Below, in pieces: positions 20,282-32,612 of a stretch of 64,000 nt of DNA (position 1 is its first letter; every line of letters begins with the position of its first letter). The translations under genes and the position numbers were made by a program. This DNA comes from Cepaea nemoralis (taxonomy: Eukaryota > Mollusca > Gastropoda > Stylommatophora > Helicidae), in contig JACEFZ010006280.1 of the NCBI GenBank assembly GCA_014155875.1, positions 278,501 through 342,500 on the forward strand, given 5' to 3'. The notes under the pieces are model-generated. The model worked only from the letters and a program-made list of their open reading frames with translations, searched no databases and was not told where the DNA came from.

Positions 20282-21696
20282 TGTCGCTTGTTTTCCCGGG
20301 AGAGAGTTGGAATCAACAAGCACATCTTCAAACTTATTATCTGTTGGGATTATTGACTGACTTTTGTCTACACCCCTCCCTTCTGTCTTCCCTTCCATAT
20401 ATCTATTTCTTTCACTCTCTCTGTTATTCTCTCAACACATACTCAGACAACAGTTCCTTTCAACAATAAATAAAAGATTTATTAAGAAAAACTATGTCTG
20501 GTGTATGTATGGACTGTGTATATGTAGTTGGTATTGTCTGCTAGTGTGAATGCAAGATAGGACGGTTGATCTCGTATGTGCATTAGTTCTTCTCGTCTTT
20601 TCTGTCAGCCAAAACACAGGACTGCACACACAGAAATGGAGTGATCTCACCATGAATGATCTCCTCCTGCTTGAGTCGGGAATTAATCCAATTCTTGAAG
20701 AAACCAACTGTTCAATGTCTTATCACCAGAAAATAATCCGATTTGGTAAGTCACTGAAGTTCATATATTTCCCGGTTCGGACGGTATTATAATCCACCTC
20801 TGAATACACACCGCCACTATCCAACATTGTCTAGAGTTATTATGACTGTTCTACACCATGTCTATGGTTAACAAAGTTTAATGTTTCGGCACAGTGCAAT
20901 TGCATGCAGTTTTAAGTATCCCTGCTTGCCACAGGTTAACGTCTTTTTCTTTTAAGGGTTTTAGTTGTATATTTGTTTGAGCATACAGTGTTCTGTATTT
21001 GACGTTAAGTTATCACTTCTTCATATTAGAACATGTCTATGTTCTTGTTGTTTCTAAGTAGGTACTTTATTTCCTCAAGTGTAGTAACCTTCATCTCTTC
21101 TATGATTTCAATAGGAGATTTGAACCTTATATATATCTCTATAGAATTAATGTAAGTCCCCGAATCGAAATTTATCCGCAGCCAAGCACTCTATCCCATT
21201 ATAAGGGAGGATATTTCTATTCATTACATGACACATAATTCTATCTTTCCGTCCAGTTTGGTATCACACTAAACAGAAACTCCATGTTCAGCTTTTTATA
21301 TTGCGTGTCCCATTCTCCGTTGATTGTTTGATATCTATACATCAACAGTCGCATTTGCCGTTCCCGTAACATCAAACGTTCAGTGAAATCATGTATACGT
21401 CCGGGCGCTCCGTTCTCCGCTGTTGCGCTGGTCCTCTGTCCATCGCTCGTTTGCACTTCAAAGCATTCTCCGTTCATTTTCCCGTCGGCCGATCGTCCCG
21501 TTTCTCCGTGTCCGTCAGATCGTCAAGCAATGAACTTTACGAACACCTGTATCCTATTTTCATATCTGTGTCGGTCAATGCTCTTTTATTCGTCCTCCTC
21601 TCAGAATGAAGTACACGATTGTTAACCCTTCTCCTTCCTTGTCTTTTAATATGTAAGTTATCAAGGAATCATTAAACTGCAGTTTTTTCCGTGACA
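20282..21696 (-). mobile_element. LTR-like element B, inverted sister of element A
   Basis: Reads TGTCGCTTG at the left and CCGTGACA at the right. Both flanks are C-runs, which allows a CCCCC 5-bp duplication although a homopolymer cannot prove it. Homology with A is seen at both ends and in the middle (20345-20545 against 12890-13075; 21140-21696 against 11360-11981), always inverted. No coding capacity. Length 1.4 kb against 1.8 kb for A, the difference lying in the central region and the TA tract. Confidence 0.65.
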
Positions 21697-22194
21697 CCCC
21701 CCCCCCCCCCCCGCCGAGTGTTTCGGCCCCTTTGCCTTCTTTACACTCTCAGGGGGGAACGTCAGTCTGGGTCATGACTCCCCGACGTTTCTCTTGTTGT
21801 GCATATTCATCTATTCATCGACACGTTTCACTAATGACATTGTTAAGTGTGTCTGACTAGAAGCCACCCCACCCTCGGAGGGCGAACATTGGGTACACGG
21901 TCTACCAGCATGTACACAAGCATCTACCAGCAGCGACACTTCACCGTGACTGTCCGCGGGAAAGCCAGCTTCTTCCCCCGGCAGTTTTCCTCAGTCCTCC
22001 CCTCTGCCTTGGTGGCTAATTATGGCCTATATCAACGACGAATAGCTTGACGTATATCATTGTCTCAACCTTAGGTATTTATAATGCCCATGTTACTCAC
22101 TGCCTCAGTGAGTTATTTGTTATTGATTATTTTTCATGCGTTTTAATGCTATTGTTCTTTTGTTGTCAAAATTTGCTTCATAAGTGATGTTGAA
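21697..22194. other. C-run and unassigned DNA
   Basis: A C homopolymer of about 16 at 21697-21712 followed by low-copy-looking sequence without a convincing exon. Confidence 0.4.
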
Positions 22195-22315
22195 TGAAAG
22201 AATGTATGAGAGGAAATAGAGAAGAACGGCAGAATATCAGACGGGCCTGCGTGCCCAATTCTTAAAGACTTTCTTTCGTTCGTTCGTTCGTTCGTTCGTT
22301 CGTTAAAGCTTGCGA
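22195..22315 (+). repeat. Dispersed repeat ending in (CGTT)n
   Basis: GACGGGCCTGCGTGCCCAAT followed by (TTCG)n. The same block with its own tail occurs at 37265-37465 and 38855-39028. It probably is a short retroelement whose 3' end seeds a tetranucleotide tract. Confidence 0.6.
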
Positions 22316-22349
22316 ATGTATTAAATTAATGTAGACCTATGTTAGTAAA

Positions 22350-22588
22350 GCCGGCTTCCTGGCCTAGAGGTTAGCGACTTGTCTCCGTAACCTCGTATAC
22401 TCTCGTAAGCAACGTGACGACGGTGAGAATCAGCAGTTGTCCGAATCGCGTCGGTAACTTACGGGGTATGTGAGCCGGCCGCTCAGAAAGCAATGGCAAA
22501 ATACTGAGCGTAATCTTGCCATGAAATCAACAATCAACTAAAAGATGCTGATTTTGACAGCGATGTCCTGTAAAGGATGTGCAAACGC
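22350..22588 (+). mobile_element. tRNA-headed SINE (SINE-1)
   Basis: Full-length: head GCCGGCTTCCTGGCCTAGAG, B-box-like TGTCCGAATCGCG, body with stem GCTCAG (22481-22486) and CTGAGC (22504-22509), 3' end TGTCCTGTAAAGGATGTGCA and a T-rich tail. Confidence 0.85.
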
Positions 22589-22827
22589 TTTTTTTTTATG
22601 TTAGTTTAGTATAGTCTAAACGAAATGTGTCTATACCTATAACCAAACTATAACCATAACTATAACCAACTATAAATATAACCAAATAAGACAAAATAAC
22701 GGTTAACATAAACAAACACCCCCTGAAACTCCAGGCGCTTAGTAAGTGAAAGAAATCCGCTGTGTGTTCTTTTTTGGTGTAGGACATCTCGGTGAGCAAT
22801 GTTCTGTCTGTTTCCCACTATCCTCTG

Positions 22828-24248
22828 CTGTGCATAAGGTCACATGGAAACATCCAAGATCCGGCCATTGGCACCAGCTGGACTTTATCATCACACGGAG
22901 ACAACATCTGAACCATATATCATTGACTCGAAGTTACCACAGTGCTGATTGTGATACGGATCATTCTTTGGTTGTTGCAAGGGTTTGACTGAGACCTAAA
23001 AGAATCTACAAAGCTAAACATAAATCTAGCCCCAGGATTAATATTATTAAAACTCACGATCCTGATAAGTACTTTGAGTACCAACAGCAACTTGAAGACG
23101 CGTTCACTAATTCATCAGAAAATTGTACATCAAGTGAAAAGTGGGATCAACTTAAGGAAACTCTTTATAAAACAGCGGTAGGGGATTACGACACTGTGGA
23201 TCACAAGAGGCAGGACTGGTTTTCTGCAAACAGCCAGACACTGAGACTCTTGATTGATAAAAAGAAGATAGCTTTATTAAAAACAAGGAAAGAACAACTC
23301 GTAACACTCTCAGTGAGCTAGGAAGGATGTGAAAAAAGCTGCCAGGCAGTGTGCGAATGATTATTGGATCAAGTTATGTGAGTCCATTCAAATCGCAAGT
23401 GATAAGGGAAACATCAGAAGCACTATGAAGGGATAAAGAAAGCCTGTGGTCCAATCATCACAAAAAGTGCACTACTGAAAACCTTGACTGGAGAAATCAT
23501 CACTGATAAGAAACAGCAGATTGATAGATGGGAAGAGCACTATTTGGAGCTTTACTCAAGTGAGACCAAACTAGCGGATGATGCCTTCAACGCCATAGAC
23601 GCCCTGCCAACTCTTGACCACCTGGACATACTTCCCACCATAACAGAAGTTAAGTGTGCTATAAATGAACTTGCATCTGGCAAGGCTCCCGGTAAGGATG
23701 GGATTCCAATAGAGGTAATCAGGAGTGGGCAAAGACACACTCACTCTACAGATCCATCAGCTAATAGAGCTATGCTGGCGAGAAGGACAAGTTCCACAGA
23801 ATTTCAAAGATTCAAGCATCATAACACTGTACAAGAACAACGGCGATCGGAGCGACTGCAACAATATAGGGGTATCTCACTTCTGTGTATTGTTGGAAAA
23901 GTATTTGCCAGAATTTTTCTGGGCAGACTTCAAGTCCTAGGAGATCAAGTCTACTCCGAATGACAGTGCGGCCTCCGACAGAACCGGTCTACCATTGCTA
24001 TGATATTCTCATTGCGACAAGTGCAAGAAAAATGCTGGGAACAGAATCAACCACTGTTTATTAACTCCATCGACCTCACAAAGGCATTTGACTTGGTCAG
24101 TCGTGAGGGTCTGTTCAAGGCACTAAAGAAGACTGGCTGCCCACCAGCTCTTCTGTTCCACACAGGCATAAAGAGTATAATCAAATTTGATGGTTCAGCT
24201 TCAGAAGAGTCTGAAATCAAGAGTGGAGTTAAGCAAGGTTGTGTGCAA
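22828..24248 (+). mobile_element. FADD-family LINE, end of endonuclease to RT motif B
   Basis: Opens with the C-terminal endonuclease strand (HQLDFIITRRQHL, SADCDTDHSLVVAR), passes through a degraded linker, and enters the RT at LASGKAPGKDGIPIEVI. It then reads RQNRSTIAMIFSLRQVQEK, motif A SIDLTKAFDLV and KSGVKQGCV. It stops there, before the FADD box, and is joined to antisense LINE sequence. Stops near 23320-23390 and a frameshift near 23740 disable it. This copy alone in the window carries the linker between endonuclease and RT of this family. Confidence 0.75.
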
Positions 24249-24254
24249 GGATGT

Positions 24255-25330
24255 TGGATGTTTCCATGTGACCTCATGCAGCTCTTACGTTTTAAAATAG
24301 GAGTTTGTCATACATAGGTCATTTCTGATGCAATGCTCCAGCAGTCTTTGTCCATTTTCATTCATGCGACCGATGTTGTATTTTTCAAAGCACATTAGCC
24401 ATGAACTCGAGTCCTTGCCCCTACGAGCATTGAAGTTACCGAGTATATAAATGTAGTCGGATTTTGGAACTGTCTTGATCATAGAGTCTAACTCCTGTCT
24501 GTCAATCATACCCAGTAGCGAATTCTTCACTGCAAAGCCCACACCCTGTTGCCTTTTATCTGCCTGCCCTCTTCCCTTCCAAAAAAGGGTGTAATTGTTT
24601 TCCCTGAGTGACCCTTCCTCAGCGAGACGTGTCTTCAGCAGGCCAGCAATATCAATGTCAAGACGATGAGTTCGGCATCAATCACAGCCGTTTTTACAAC
24701 ATCGTTAAAATCAAGTCAGTGGAAAATCCTGGACACATGGCTCTTACGTTGCAGCTTGCAAGCCGTAGCTTGAGGTTTCTATATTTCTTTTGATTAGTGA
24801 CTGGTGCATTGGTTTCACAGCCTGCGATTCAAATTTTTTTCTAGCCCCAAGCACCCATTGAAGCAGGCAGGCTGTGGCGGATCAGCACCCAATTGTCCGG
24901 GGGCTGCCCAGCTTGAGGCGGGATGTAGCTGATCAGTGATCCCTGTAGGTGTCTCCCACCATCAAAGGCAACGCGTGGCGCCCCATGTCTACGCCAACTG
25001 ACAAGAACTTATAACCTATAAATGTTGCCTCTCGCTTTGATTCAGAGACCGGTTAAGACCAGGGATGGAGTTATTACCTGTCCATAGCACGAGACCTGGG
25101 CTAAAATATAAAGACCATTTGTCGCCCATGCAGCATGATCCCTCTCTCGGCCTGCCTAGTTCACTCCAGAGAAAAGGTAACACCTATACAACTGGAACAA
25201 GACAAGCTGCAGAAGCTGCCGGCTCAGCAAAGCATTGCTCTAATTGTCCGCCTGTCGGAGCTTCGATCCTAGACCAGCTGCCAGCCAAAGCTTAGGGCCT
25301 GGTCTGTTCTGCCATGACATTTTGTCTTTA
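24255..25330 (-). mobile_element. FADD-family LINE, 5' UTR and endonuclease, antisense
   Basis: On the minus strand, a long non-coding 5' region (25330 to about 24800) leads into endonuclease pieces: LRLASCNVRAMCPGFSTDL, GFAVKNSLLGMIDRQELD, SDYIYILGNFNARRGKD, RMNENGQRLLEHCIRNDLC. In APE-type LINE endonucleases the GDFN Asp is conserved; here it is Asn. Several stops occur upstream of GFAVKN. It ends where the sense RT of the preceding feature ends. A fragment of the same 5' region is at 43385-43605. Confidence 0.7.
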
Positions 25331-25432
25331 GATTGCATTTCCTCCCACCAGGATAAGGCTTGTACCCTCTAAATTGTCATCTTCCGAAAGCTTCTATTAT
25401 ATGCGGGCGGCAAGTTAGAGTATTTGTATTAT

Positions 25433-25632
<200 letters not shown>

Positions 25633-25724
25633 AGATTTATCAGTTATCTTCTTTAGTGTGTTTTCTAATCCCTACTGGTCATCAATTCCTGTGAATTGTT
25701 GTGTCGTGTTTTATTAATTAGTGT

Positions 25725-26095
25725 GACAAGCCGAGAAACATCTAATGGCAGTGAAAATATGTTTTCTAGGAAAAATATAAAGAATGCATGAACGGACAGA
25801 AAATGGAATTAAAAATGCTTAAAAAATAAAAGACATGAAAACCGTAAATTGATTATAGAATTTAGACGTGGACAGTCAAGATTTGTTATGAGGAGACATA
25901 AACTGAAAAGCTTAACGACAACTGGCAAGATTGATAGAATAAGAGCAAGTGGAAGGCAGAGATATCTAACCGGATGGCTTGGCCTAATGGTATAACCGGG
26001 ACAACAACGCAGACCTGATCCAAATCTCTGGTGATATTGTGAGATGTCCAACCATGACTGCCCACACATATATCGGCATGGCACAAGATACCGAT
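25725..26095 (+). mobile_element. Degraded RTE-like LINE 3' end
   Basis: Recognisable by AAGCCGAGAAACATCTAATG, ACGGACAGAAAATGGA, TTTAGACGTGGACAGTCAAG, and the terminus CACACATATATCGGCATGGC. Every frame is broken; it is older than its neighbour at 26255. Confidence 0.65.
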
Positions 26096-26254
26096 TTCGC
26101 GCAAACTTCCCCAAAAAAAGCAAAAGCCTAGACGCCCGCACACCTGCACGATCCCGTTAAGAGGGAGATATAACCAATAATTTGAACTGAAAGTATATCT
26201 GATGTTTACTCAAGTGCCGTTATCAAGTAAATGATGAAATGGTGCAATACACAC

Positions 26255-27145
26255 AGGTCAAATTTTAGTCTGTCTACAGTGAAAATATTTTCAGAAATGT
26301 AGAGGATATAAATGGAATCAGCATTGGAGGACGAAACATCAATAACATTAGATATGCAGATGATACAGTATTAATTGCAGACAATCCGCAGGACCTGCAA
26401 CAATTAGTAGATGCGGATGTTGTACACAGTGAGCAACTGGGGTTAGAATTAAATTGTAAAACGACTCAGGTTATGGTCGTCACTAGGAAGGAAGAAGTGC
26501 CACAATGTAATATACAAGTAAATGGGAATATTCTTCAACAAGTGAATCGGTACAATTATCTTGGAATAGTCATAACATCTGATGGAAGATGCCTTGAAGA
26601 GATTAGAACAAGAATCGCCATGGCGAAAGTAGCCTTTAGCAAGATGAAAAACATTCTGACCAATAAAAAGATGTCAATTGAAACGAGAAAAAGAGTGTTG
26701 AGGGGATACAAAGAGCCTGTTCTTTTGTATGGATGTGAAACTTGGACAATGGGCAGTCAAGCTGAAAAACATCTGCTGGCTGTAGAAATGTCGTTTCTGA
26801 GGAAAATGCAAAGAATACCATGGACAGACAGAAAAACCAATGACCAAGTGCTACAGGAGACAAATGAACATCATAAACTGATTAGAGAAATTAGACGTAG
26901 ACAGTCAAACTTTTTTGGACATGTTATGAGAAGAAATGGATTGGAGAACTTGGTGACAACTGGCAAGATCGAAGTAAACAGACCAAGAGGCAGACCGAGA
27001 GGAAAATACCTGGATGGCTTGGCCACATGGCATGGACGAGACAGGAACACTGAGCTGATCCACGACACTGGTGATCGAGTGAAATGGCGAGTCATGACCG
27101 CCCACGCTTTCCGGCATGGCACATGATTGATTGATTGATTGAACA
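26255..27145 (+). mobile_element. RTE-like LINE, RT motif C to 3' end
   Basis: Starts at SLYSENIFRNVEDINGI, has an intact RYADDTVLIADN, and then a 217-codon open block: MVVTRKEEVPQCNIQVNG, KMKNILTNKKMSIETRKRVL, LLYGCETWTMGSQAEKHL, FFGHVMRRNGLENLVTTGK and RPRGRPRGKYLDGLATWHGR. The tail is (GATT)n after the CGGCATGGCACAT terminus. It is the least damaged 3' half of this family, but everything before motif C is missing. Confidence 0.85.
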
Positions 27146-27401
27146 TTGCATCTCTTATTAGAAGATGAAAAAGCGGTTAGCTGAGAAGAATGCATGTGAA
27201 GTCATACCACCCCTGCAACAAATATACCTCTAATGTTCATATTTTATTCATTTTCTGGAGCTGGAAGTACCCTCAGTTTTTTGTGGATTAACTTCTTACC
27301 AGTGCATAATTAACTCAGCGCAGCAACTGTCGTGTTATCATAGAATTACTGACAATATTGTGTTTCGGCGATTTTTGTTATTGAATAATTCCGATTAAAG
27401 G

Positions 27402-27501
27402 ACTCTTCGCTGGCTGCTGAGGATAGGGACGGAGCGCTTATGGGAATGTCCCGAATGCTGTGATGTCGGTTCCTAAATCAATCAATCAATCAATCAATCA
27501 A
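27402..27501 (+). mobile_element. 100-bp LINE 3'-end insertion with 12-bp target duplication
   Basis: Flanked by TCCGATTAAAGG at 27390-27401 and 27502-27513. It contains CTCTTCGCTGGCTGCTGAGG, the end block GGGACGGAGCGCTTATGGGA and a (AATC)n tail. Same family as 18621-18800, further truncated so that only half of its hairpin remains. Confidence 0.8.
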
Positions 27502-27534
27502 TCCGATTAAAGGGGACGCAATTCATTACCAGCC

Positions 27535-28490
<956 letters not shown>

Positions 28491-28886
28491 TCACATGTTT
28501 CAAACTCAAGGCCCGCGGGCAACATTCGGCCCGCCGTACAGTCATATCAGGCCCGAGAGGTCTCAACCGACGTACAAATATATTAGGCCCAAGAGAGAAT
28601 TTTAGGAAAAAATATTTTTTATGGTCACGGTATAAAGTGCAAATCAAATTCCCTAATTAGCAGCCTTCCGAATGATAGGCTACCTGGGGGAGTTCTCGCT
28701 TCGATCAGAATAAGCGAAAATAAAACTTGTGTAGTGAGTTAGTGTTCGTCGTTATAGTTACCTAGCAACATCCAGACGCTCGTTTTGGATTGGTGCATAA
28801 AAAGATGAAAGGAGTGTAATGCCCGGATAATACATCACCTTTTCCCGTTACGGCTAACTTGATATCAATCAGGTGTCTGTCTGTAC

Positions 28887-29281
28887 ATGCACAACCTTTT
28901 AGAATCAAAGCTATCCTTTCAAATGACCAAGAGAAAAGTTTATTCTCAAAACAGAGCCTTTCACAGCCGCTGGGAGGCTGAATATATGTTTACTGATATT
29001 GGCGGCAAACCTGTGTGTCTAATTTGTGGAGATAATGTGGCTGTGATCAAAGAATATAATCTGAGACGGCACTACAAGACTAAACACCAAGACAAATTAA
29101 ACAGCCTGAATGCAGAGCAGAAGCAACAGAATGTAGAAGAATTGCAAAGGCATCTGACTTCACAGCAGATGTTTTTCACCAAAGCAAAATCACTAACTGA
29201 TGCTGCAGTCAAAGCAAGTTTTATTATATCAGAGAAGATCGCAAAATCAGGCCGACCATTTACAGAAGAAGAGTTTCTGTA
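28887..29281 (+). pseudogene. BED zinc-finger N-terminus of hAT transposase copy 1
   Basis: Open from a Met at 28887; the Met at 28923 (MTKRKVY) is the likelier family start. The finger is CLICGDNVAVIKEYNLRRHY followed by KTKH, matching a CxxC...HxxxxH BED finger that binds the transposon ends. It is preceded by aromatic residues (RAFHSRWEAEYMF) typical of BED domains. The frame ends at a stop after RPFTEEEFL, while the core continues in another frame about 20 bases on. Confidence 0.75.
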
Positions 29282-29876
29282 GCGCTGCATGGTGAAAATG
29301 TGTGACGTCTTGTGTTCAGAAAAAAGCAGATGTTGCAAAGGTAAGCCTCAGCATAATTACGGTTGTTGATCGGGTTTGTGAGCTGGCCACTGGTATGAAA
29401 ACACAGCTGATCGAAAAAGGCAAAGACTTTGTTGCATTCTCCCTTGCTTTCGATGAAAGTAATGACACGACTGACACTGCACAGCTCGCCATCTTCATCC
29501 GTGGAGTAGATTCCAGTTTGAATGTTACAGAAGAAATATTGACATGAAATCCATGCATGGGACAACGACAGGAAAAGACAGTTTTGACAACGTATGTCAA
29601 AGCTTAACCAACATGAACCTGCCTTGGGACAAACTCGTTGGACTGACAACAGATGGAGCACTGGCGATGTGTGGCGTAAAAACGTGAACTAGGCGGAAGG
29701 ATGCGGTTAAAGATGCAGGAGAACTGTACTGGTGAATTAATAGCATATCACTGAATGATACACCAAAGATCGCTGTGTGGTAAAGTCCTCAACATGGAAG
29801 ATGTAATGAGCATTGTAACACAAACCGTCAACTTTATCAGAGCCAAAGGTTTAAATCACCGACAATTTCAGTTTTG

Positions 29877-30017
<141 letters not shown>

Positions 30018-30534
30018 TAGAGTCGGCAAGTAAGTGATATGCTTATCATACAGAGGTGCGGTGGCTAAGTCGGGGAAATGCTCTCAGTAGATTTTTCCAG
30101 CTTATCGAGGAAACCTGTCAATTCATGGACAGTAAAGGTAAAGATTCCACAGTTTTTCGGGATAAAACGTGGAAATGTGAGTTGACGTTTCTGTCTGATA
30201 TAACCTTTCATTTCAAAGACTTGAACCTGCAGCTCCAGGGAGGGATCACATTATCACTGATATCCATAATGCAGTGAAAGCATTTCAAGTGAATTTGCGC
30301 TTATGGGAGATACAAATGCACCAATGGAACGTGTCTTACTTTTCTTGTTGCCAGGCAATGTTAAACCAATTCAACGCTATGATGTTTACCAATGCACACT
30401 TTGCTGAAAAACTTAGCTTACTTCTCGCCGAGTTCGCACGGCTCTTTAGTGACTTTGAAACACAGAAAAGTAATTTCGAGCTGTTTCGTAATCCATTTGC
30501 CATAGATGTGGAAACTGCACCTGTAAATTTGTAG

Positions 30535-30849
30535 ATGGAGTTAATAGAGCTGCAGTGTAATGGGACACTAAAGGCAAAGTACGACACTGTGGGGCCTGCA
30601 CAGTTCACTCGTTTCATTCCTGAAGAGATGTCCCGGCTTCGTCTACATGCGGATCGAACCTTGAGCATGTTTGGTAGCACATATCTGTGTGTGATGAAGA
30701 TAAACAAAACATCACACAGGATTCGTCTCACTAATGAACACTTGCAGTCCATCTTGAGAATCTCAATGACACGAAACATTACTCCCAATATAAACGAACT
30801 TGTAGCCAAGAAAAGGTGCCAAAAATCGTGCTCTGGCAAACTGACATAA
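30535..30849 (+). pseudogene. C-terminal (dimerisation) region of hAT transposase copy 1
   Basis: Open block with AQFTRFIPEEMSRLRLHADR, TLSMFGSTYLCVMKINKTSH and RLTNEHLQSILRISM. Copy 2 reads STYLCEQLFSVMKINKTSH at the same place, so five residues including the conserved Glu of the CEQLFS signature are missing here through a clean 15-base deletion. The start Met is incidental; a stop separates it from the block 30274-30533. Confidence 0.75.
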
Positions 30850-31256
30850 GAGTGAAAATGTGTATACCAATGATGTTTTATTATTAAACATTTTTTTCTG
30901 TTATAATTTATATTAATGTTTAAAAATGGTTTAATTTTCGGCTTATTGAATGTTTATCCTGTCCGGCCCGCAACCTTACGTGTGATTTGAATTTTGGCCC
31001 GCTGAGCGATTGAGTTTGACACCCCTGATATAAATAGTTTAAAATTTAGGAAAGTACACTAACGCGTGTCTTGCACGAAACAGTTTAGAATCGAGTACGC
31101 TTGACGGAGGCGTCCCATCCACACATAGGAAAAACAAATACAGATGGGGCCTCTCGTTTCAACTAAATTTTTATCAACGGAACAACTAAAACAAAGTAAA
31201 TCAATTACACAACAAACAGAGCAAAAGAAAACTTAACTTGACACTCTATGGGTAGT

Positions 31257-31490
31257 ATTGGAGGTCAACATGACCGACTGGGTTAAAGCGCACGCTGTTA
31301 AACATCCGGTGTGCTGATGGCGATGGACCAGGTTCATCCCTACACCAGCCAGTTAGATTAAATTAGTGACTTCTCCTCCAAGTCGGAGTGGGTTTGTGAT
31401 GGCGAGGGACACTGTTAACAGGAAAAGCTAGCCCACACGCAAAATATCAGTCAAGGGTGGAACTACGCCAGAGGTCAGAACTAGTGAATG
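31257..31490 (+). mobile_element. tRNA-headed SINE (family SINE-2)
   Basis: Head with box-A-like GACCGACTGGGTTAAAGCG, shared block AAACATCCGGTGTGCTGATG, and box-B-like CAGGTTCATCCC. The body contains GACTTCTCCTCCAAGTCGGA and AGGAAAAGCTAGCCCACACG. An inverted relative lies at 31905-32187. Confidence 0.65.
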
Positions 31491-31552
31491 AAAAAAAGGA
31501 TAGAATAAGACTATCCATTGAAGGCTGAGATAAGTATTCCTTTACTCTATAC

Positions 31553-31612
<60 letters not shown>

Positions 31613-31779
31613 GGTTAGCTGTGTCATGTGTATAAGTATGTGTTCAGTGCTGTATGGTGGTGATATTCTTGTACCTGACTCCGCGCTAGTGATAGTGTTT
31701 ATTTATTTCTTTATTTTTAAAACCAACCTGAACATTTACGCGGTGTTTGCTACAGATCTATGTAAGCTCTATCCCTTTC

Positions 31780-31812
<33 letters not shown>

Positions 31813-31828
31813 TCTCTATTTATATATA

Positions 31829-31891
<63 letters not shown>
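31553..31891. repeat. (TTA)n, (CTGT)n and (TA)n microsatellites
   Basis: (TTA)n about 57 bases from 31555, (CTGT)n 31779-31811, and a TA tract with two TTTA interruptions 31817-31891. They lie between two inverted SINE-2 copies. Confidence 0.9.
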
Positions 31892-31894
<3 letters not shown>

Positions 31895-31904
31895 TTGTGG
31901 TCGC

Positions 31905-32187
31905 GTTTTTAGAACTCAAGCGTAGTCCATACACACTACTTATAGTAGTACACTGGACTGAATTTTGTGTGTGGATTAGCTTTTCCTACTACCAGTATCC
32001 GTCGAATTCAGGAGAAGCCACTCCGACTTCAGGCGTACTTGTAATTTACGTCTCCGAGTCAAGGACGAGAAGTCAACATTTTAGTCCAGCTGTCCGGTGT
32101 AGCGGTTGAACTCCTAACCTCGGCATCAGCACACCGGATGTTTAAGATCGCGCGTTCTTGTCCATTCGGCCATGCCGACCTCATATA
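31905..32187 (-). mobile_element. tRNA-headed SINE (SINE-2), inverted copy
   Basis: On the minus strand the head reads GAGGTCGGCATGGCCGAATG, then AAACATCCGGTGTGCTGATG, then a box-B-like AGGAGTTCAACCGC, and the body has GACTTCTCGTCCTTGACTCG and GGAAAAGCTAATCCACACAC. Its head abuts that of the following SINE back to back. Confidence 0.6.
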
Positions 32188-32200
32188 TATAGAGAGAGAT

Positions 32201-32403
32201 GTCAGAGTGGCCGAGAGGTTTATCCACTTCGAGCTTTAACACCTGTGTGCCGATGTTGAGGTAGCGGGTTCGTTCCACAACCAGTCAGACAGACCTATAC
32301 GAAGACTTCTCGTTCAGAAAGCAGTAGCGAACTCCTGAACGTACAATTGCCTAGAAAATAAACCTGGGCTTGACAGCAATGTCCTGCATAGGACATACAA
32401 TAT
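32201..32403 (+). mobile_element. SINE with a class-II-like tRNA head and SINE-1 body
   Basis: Head GTCAGAGTGGCCGAGAGGTT resembles Ser/Leu-type tRNA, with box B GGGTTCGTTCC. After it comes the SINE-1 body: stem GTTCAG (32312-32317)/CTGAAC (32335-32340), GCAGTAGCGAACTC, and the end GACAGCAATGTCCTGCATAG. So a different head is fused to the same body as the other SINE-1 copies. Confidence 0.75.
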
Positions 32404-32407
32404 TTAC

Positions 32408-32612
32408 TATACATGTATACACACACACATGCATACACACAAATACATACACACATACATACACACACATACATACACACAAATACATGCACACAAATAC
32501 ATACACACAAATACATACACACAAATACATACACACAAATACATACACACAAATACACACACATACACACAAATACACACACACATACATACACACACAT
32601 ACACACACACAA
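32408..32612. repeat. (ACAT/ACAC)n microsatellite
   Basis: Mixed ACAC, ATAC and AAATACATAC units, roughly 200 bases, directly 3' of the SINE, so it probably grew from the SINE tail CATACAA. Confidence 0.9.

Noticed and set aside
20550..20745. Open segment from ATG with signal-peptide-like VDLVCALVLLVFSVS and a perfect G|GTAAGT donor, first read as exon 1 of a receptor gene.
   Set aside because: It lies inside LTR-like element B, and the homologous place in element A (about 12750-12880) does not keep the hydrophobic frame. Most likely chance within a repeat, though the donor is good enough to be worth one look in RNA data.
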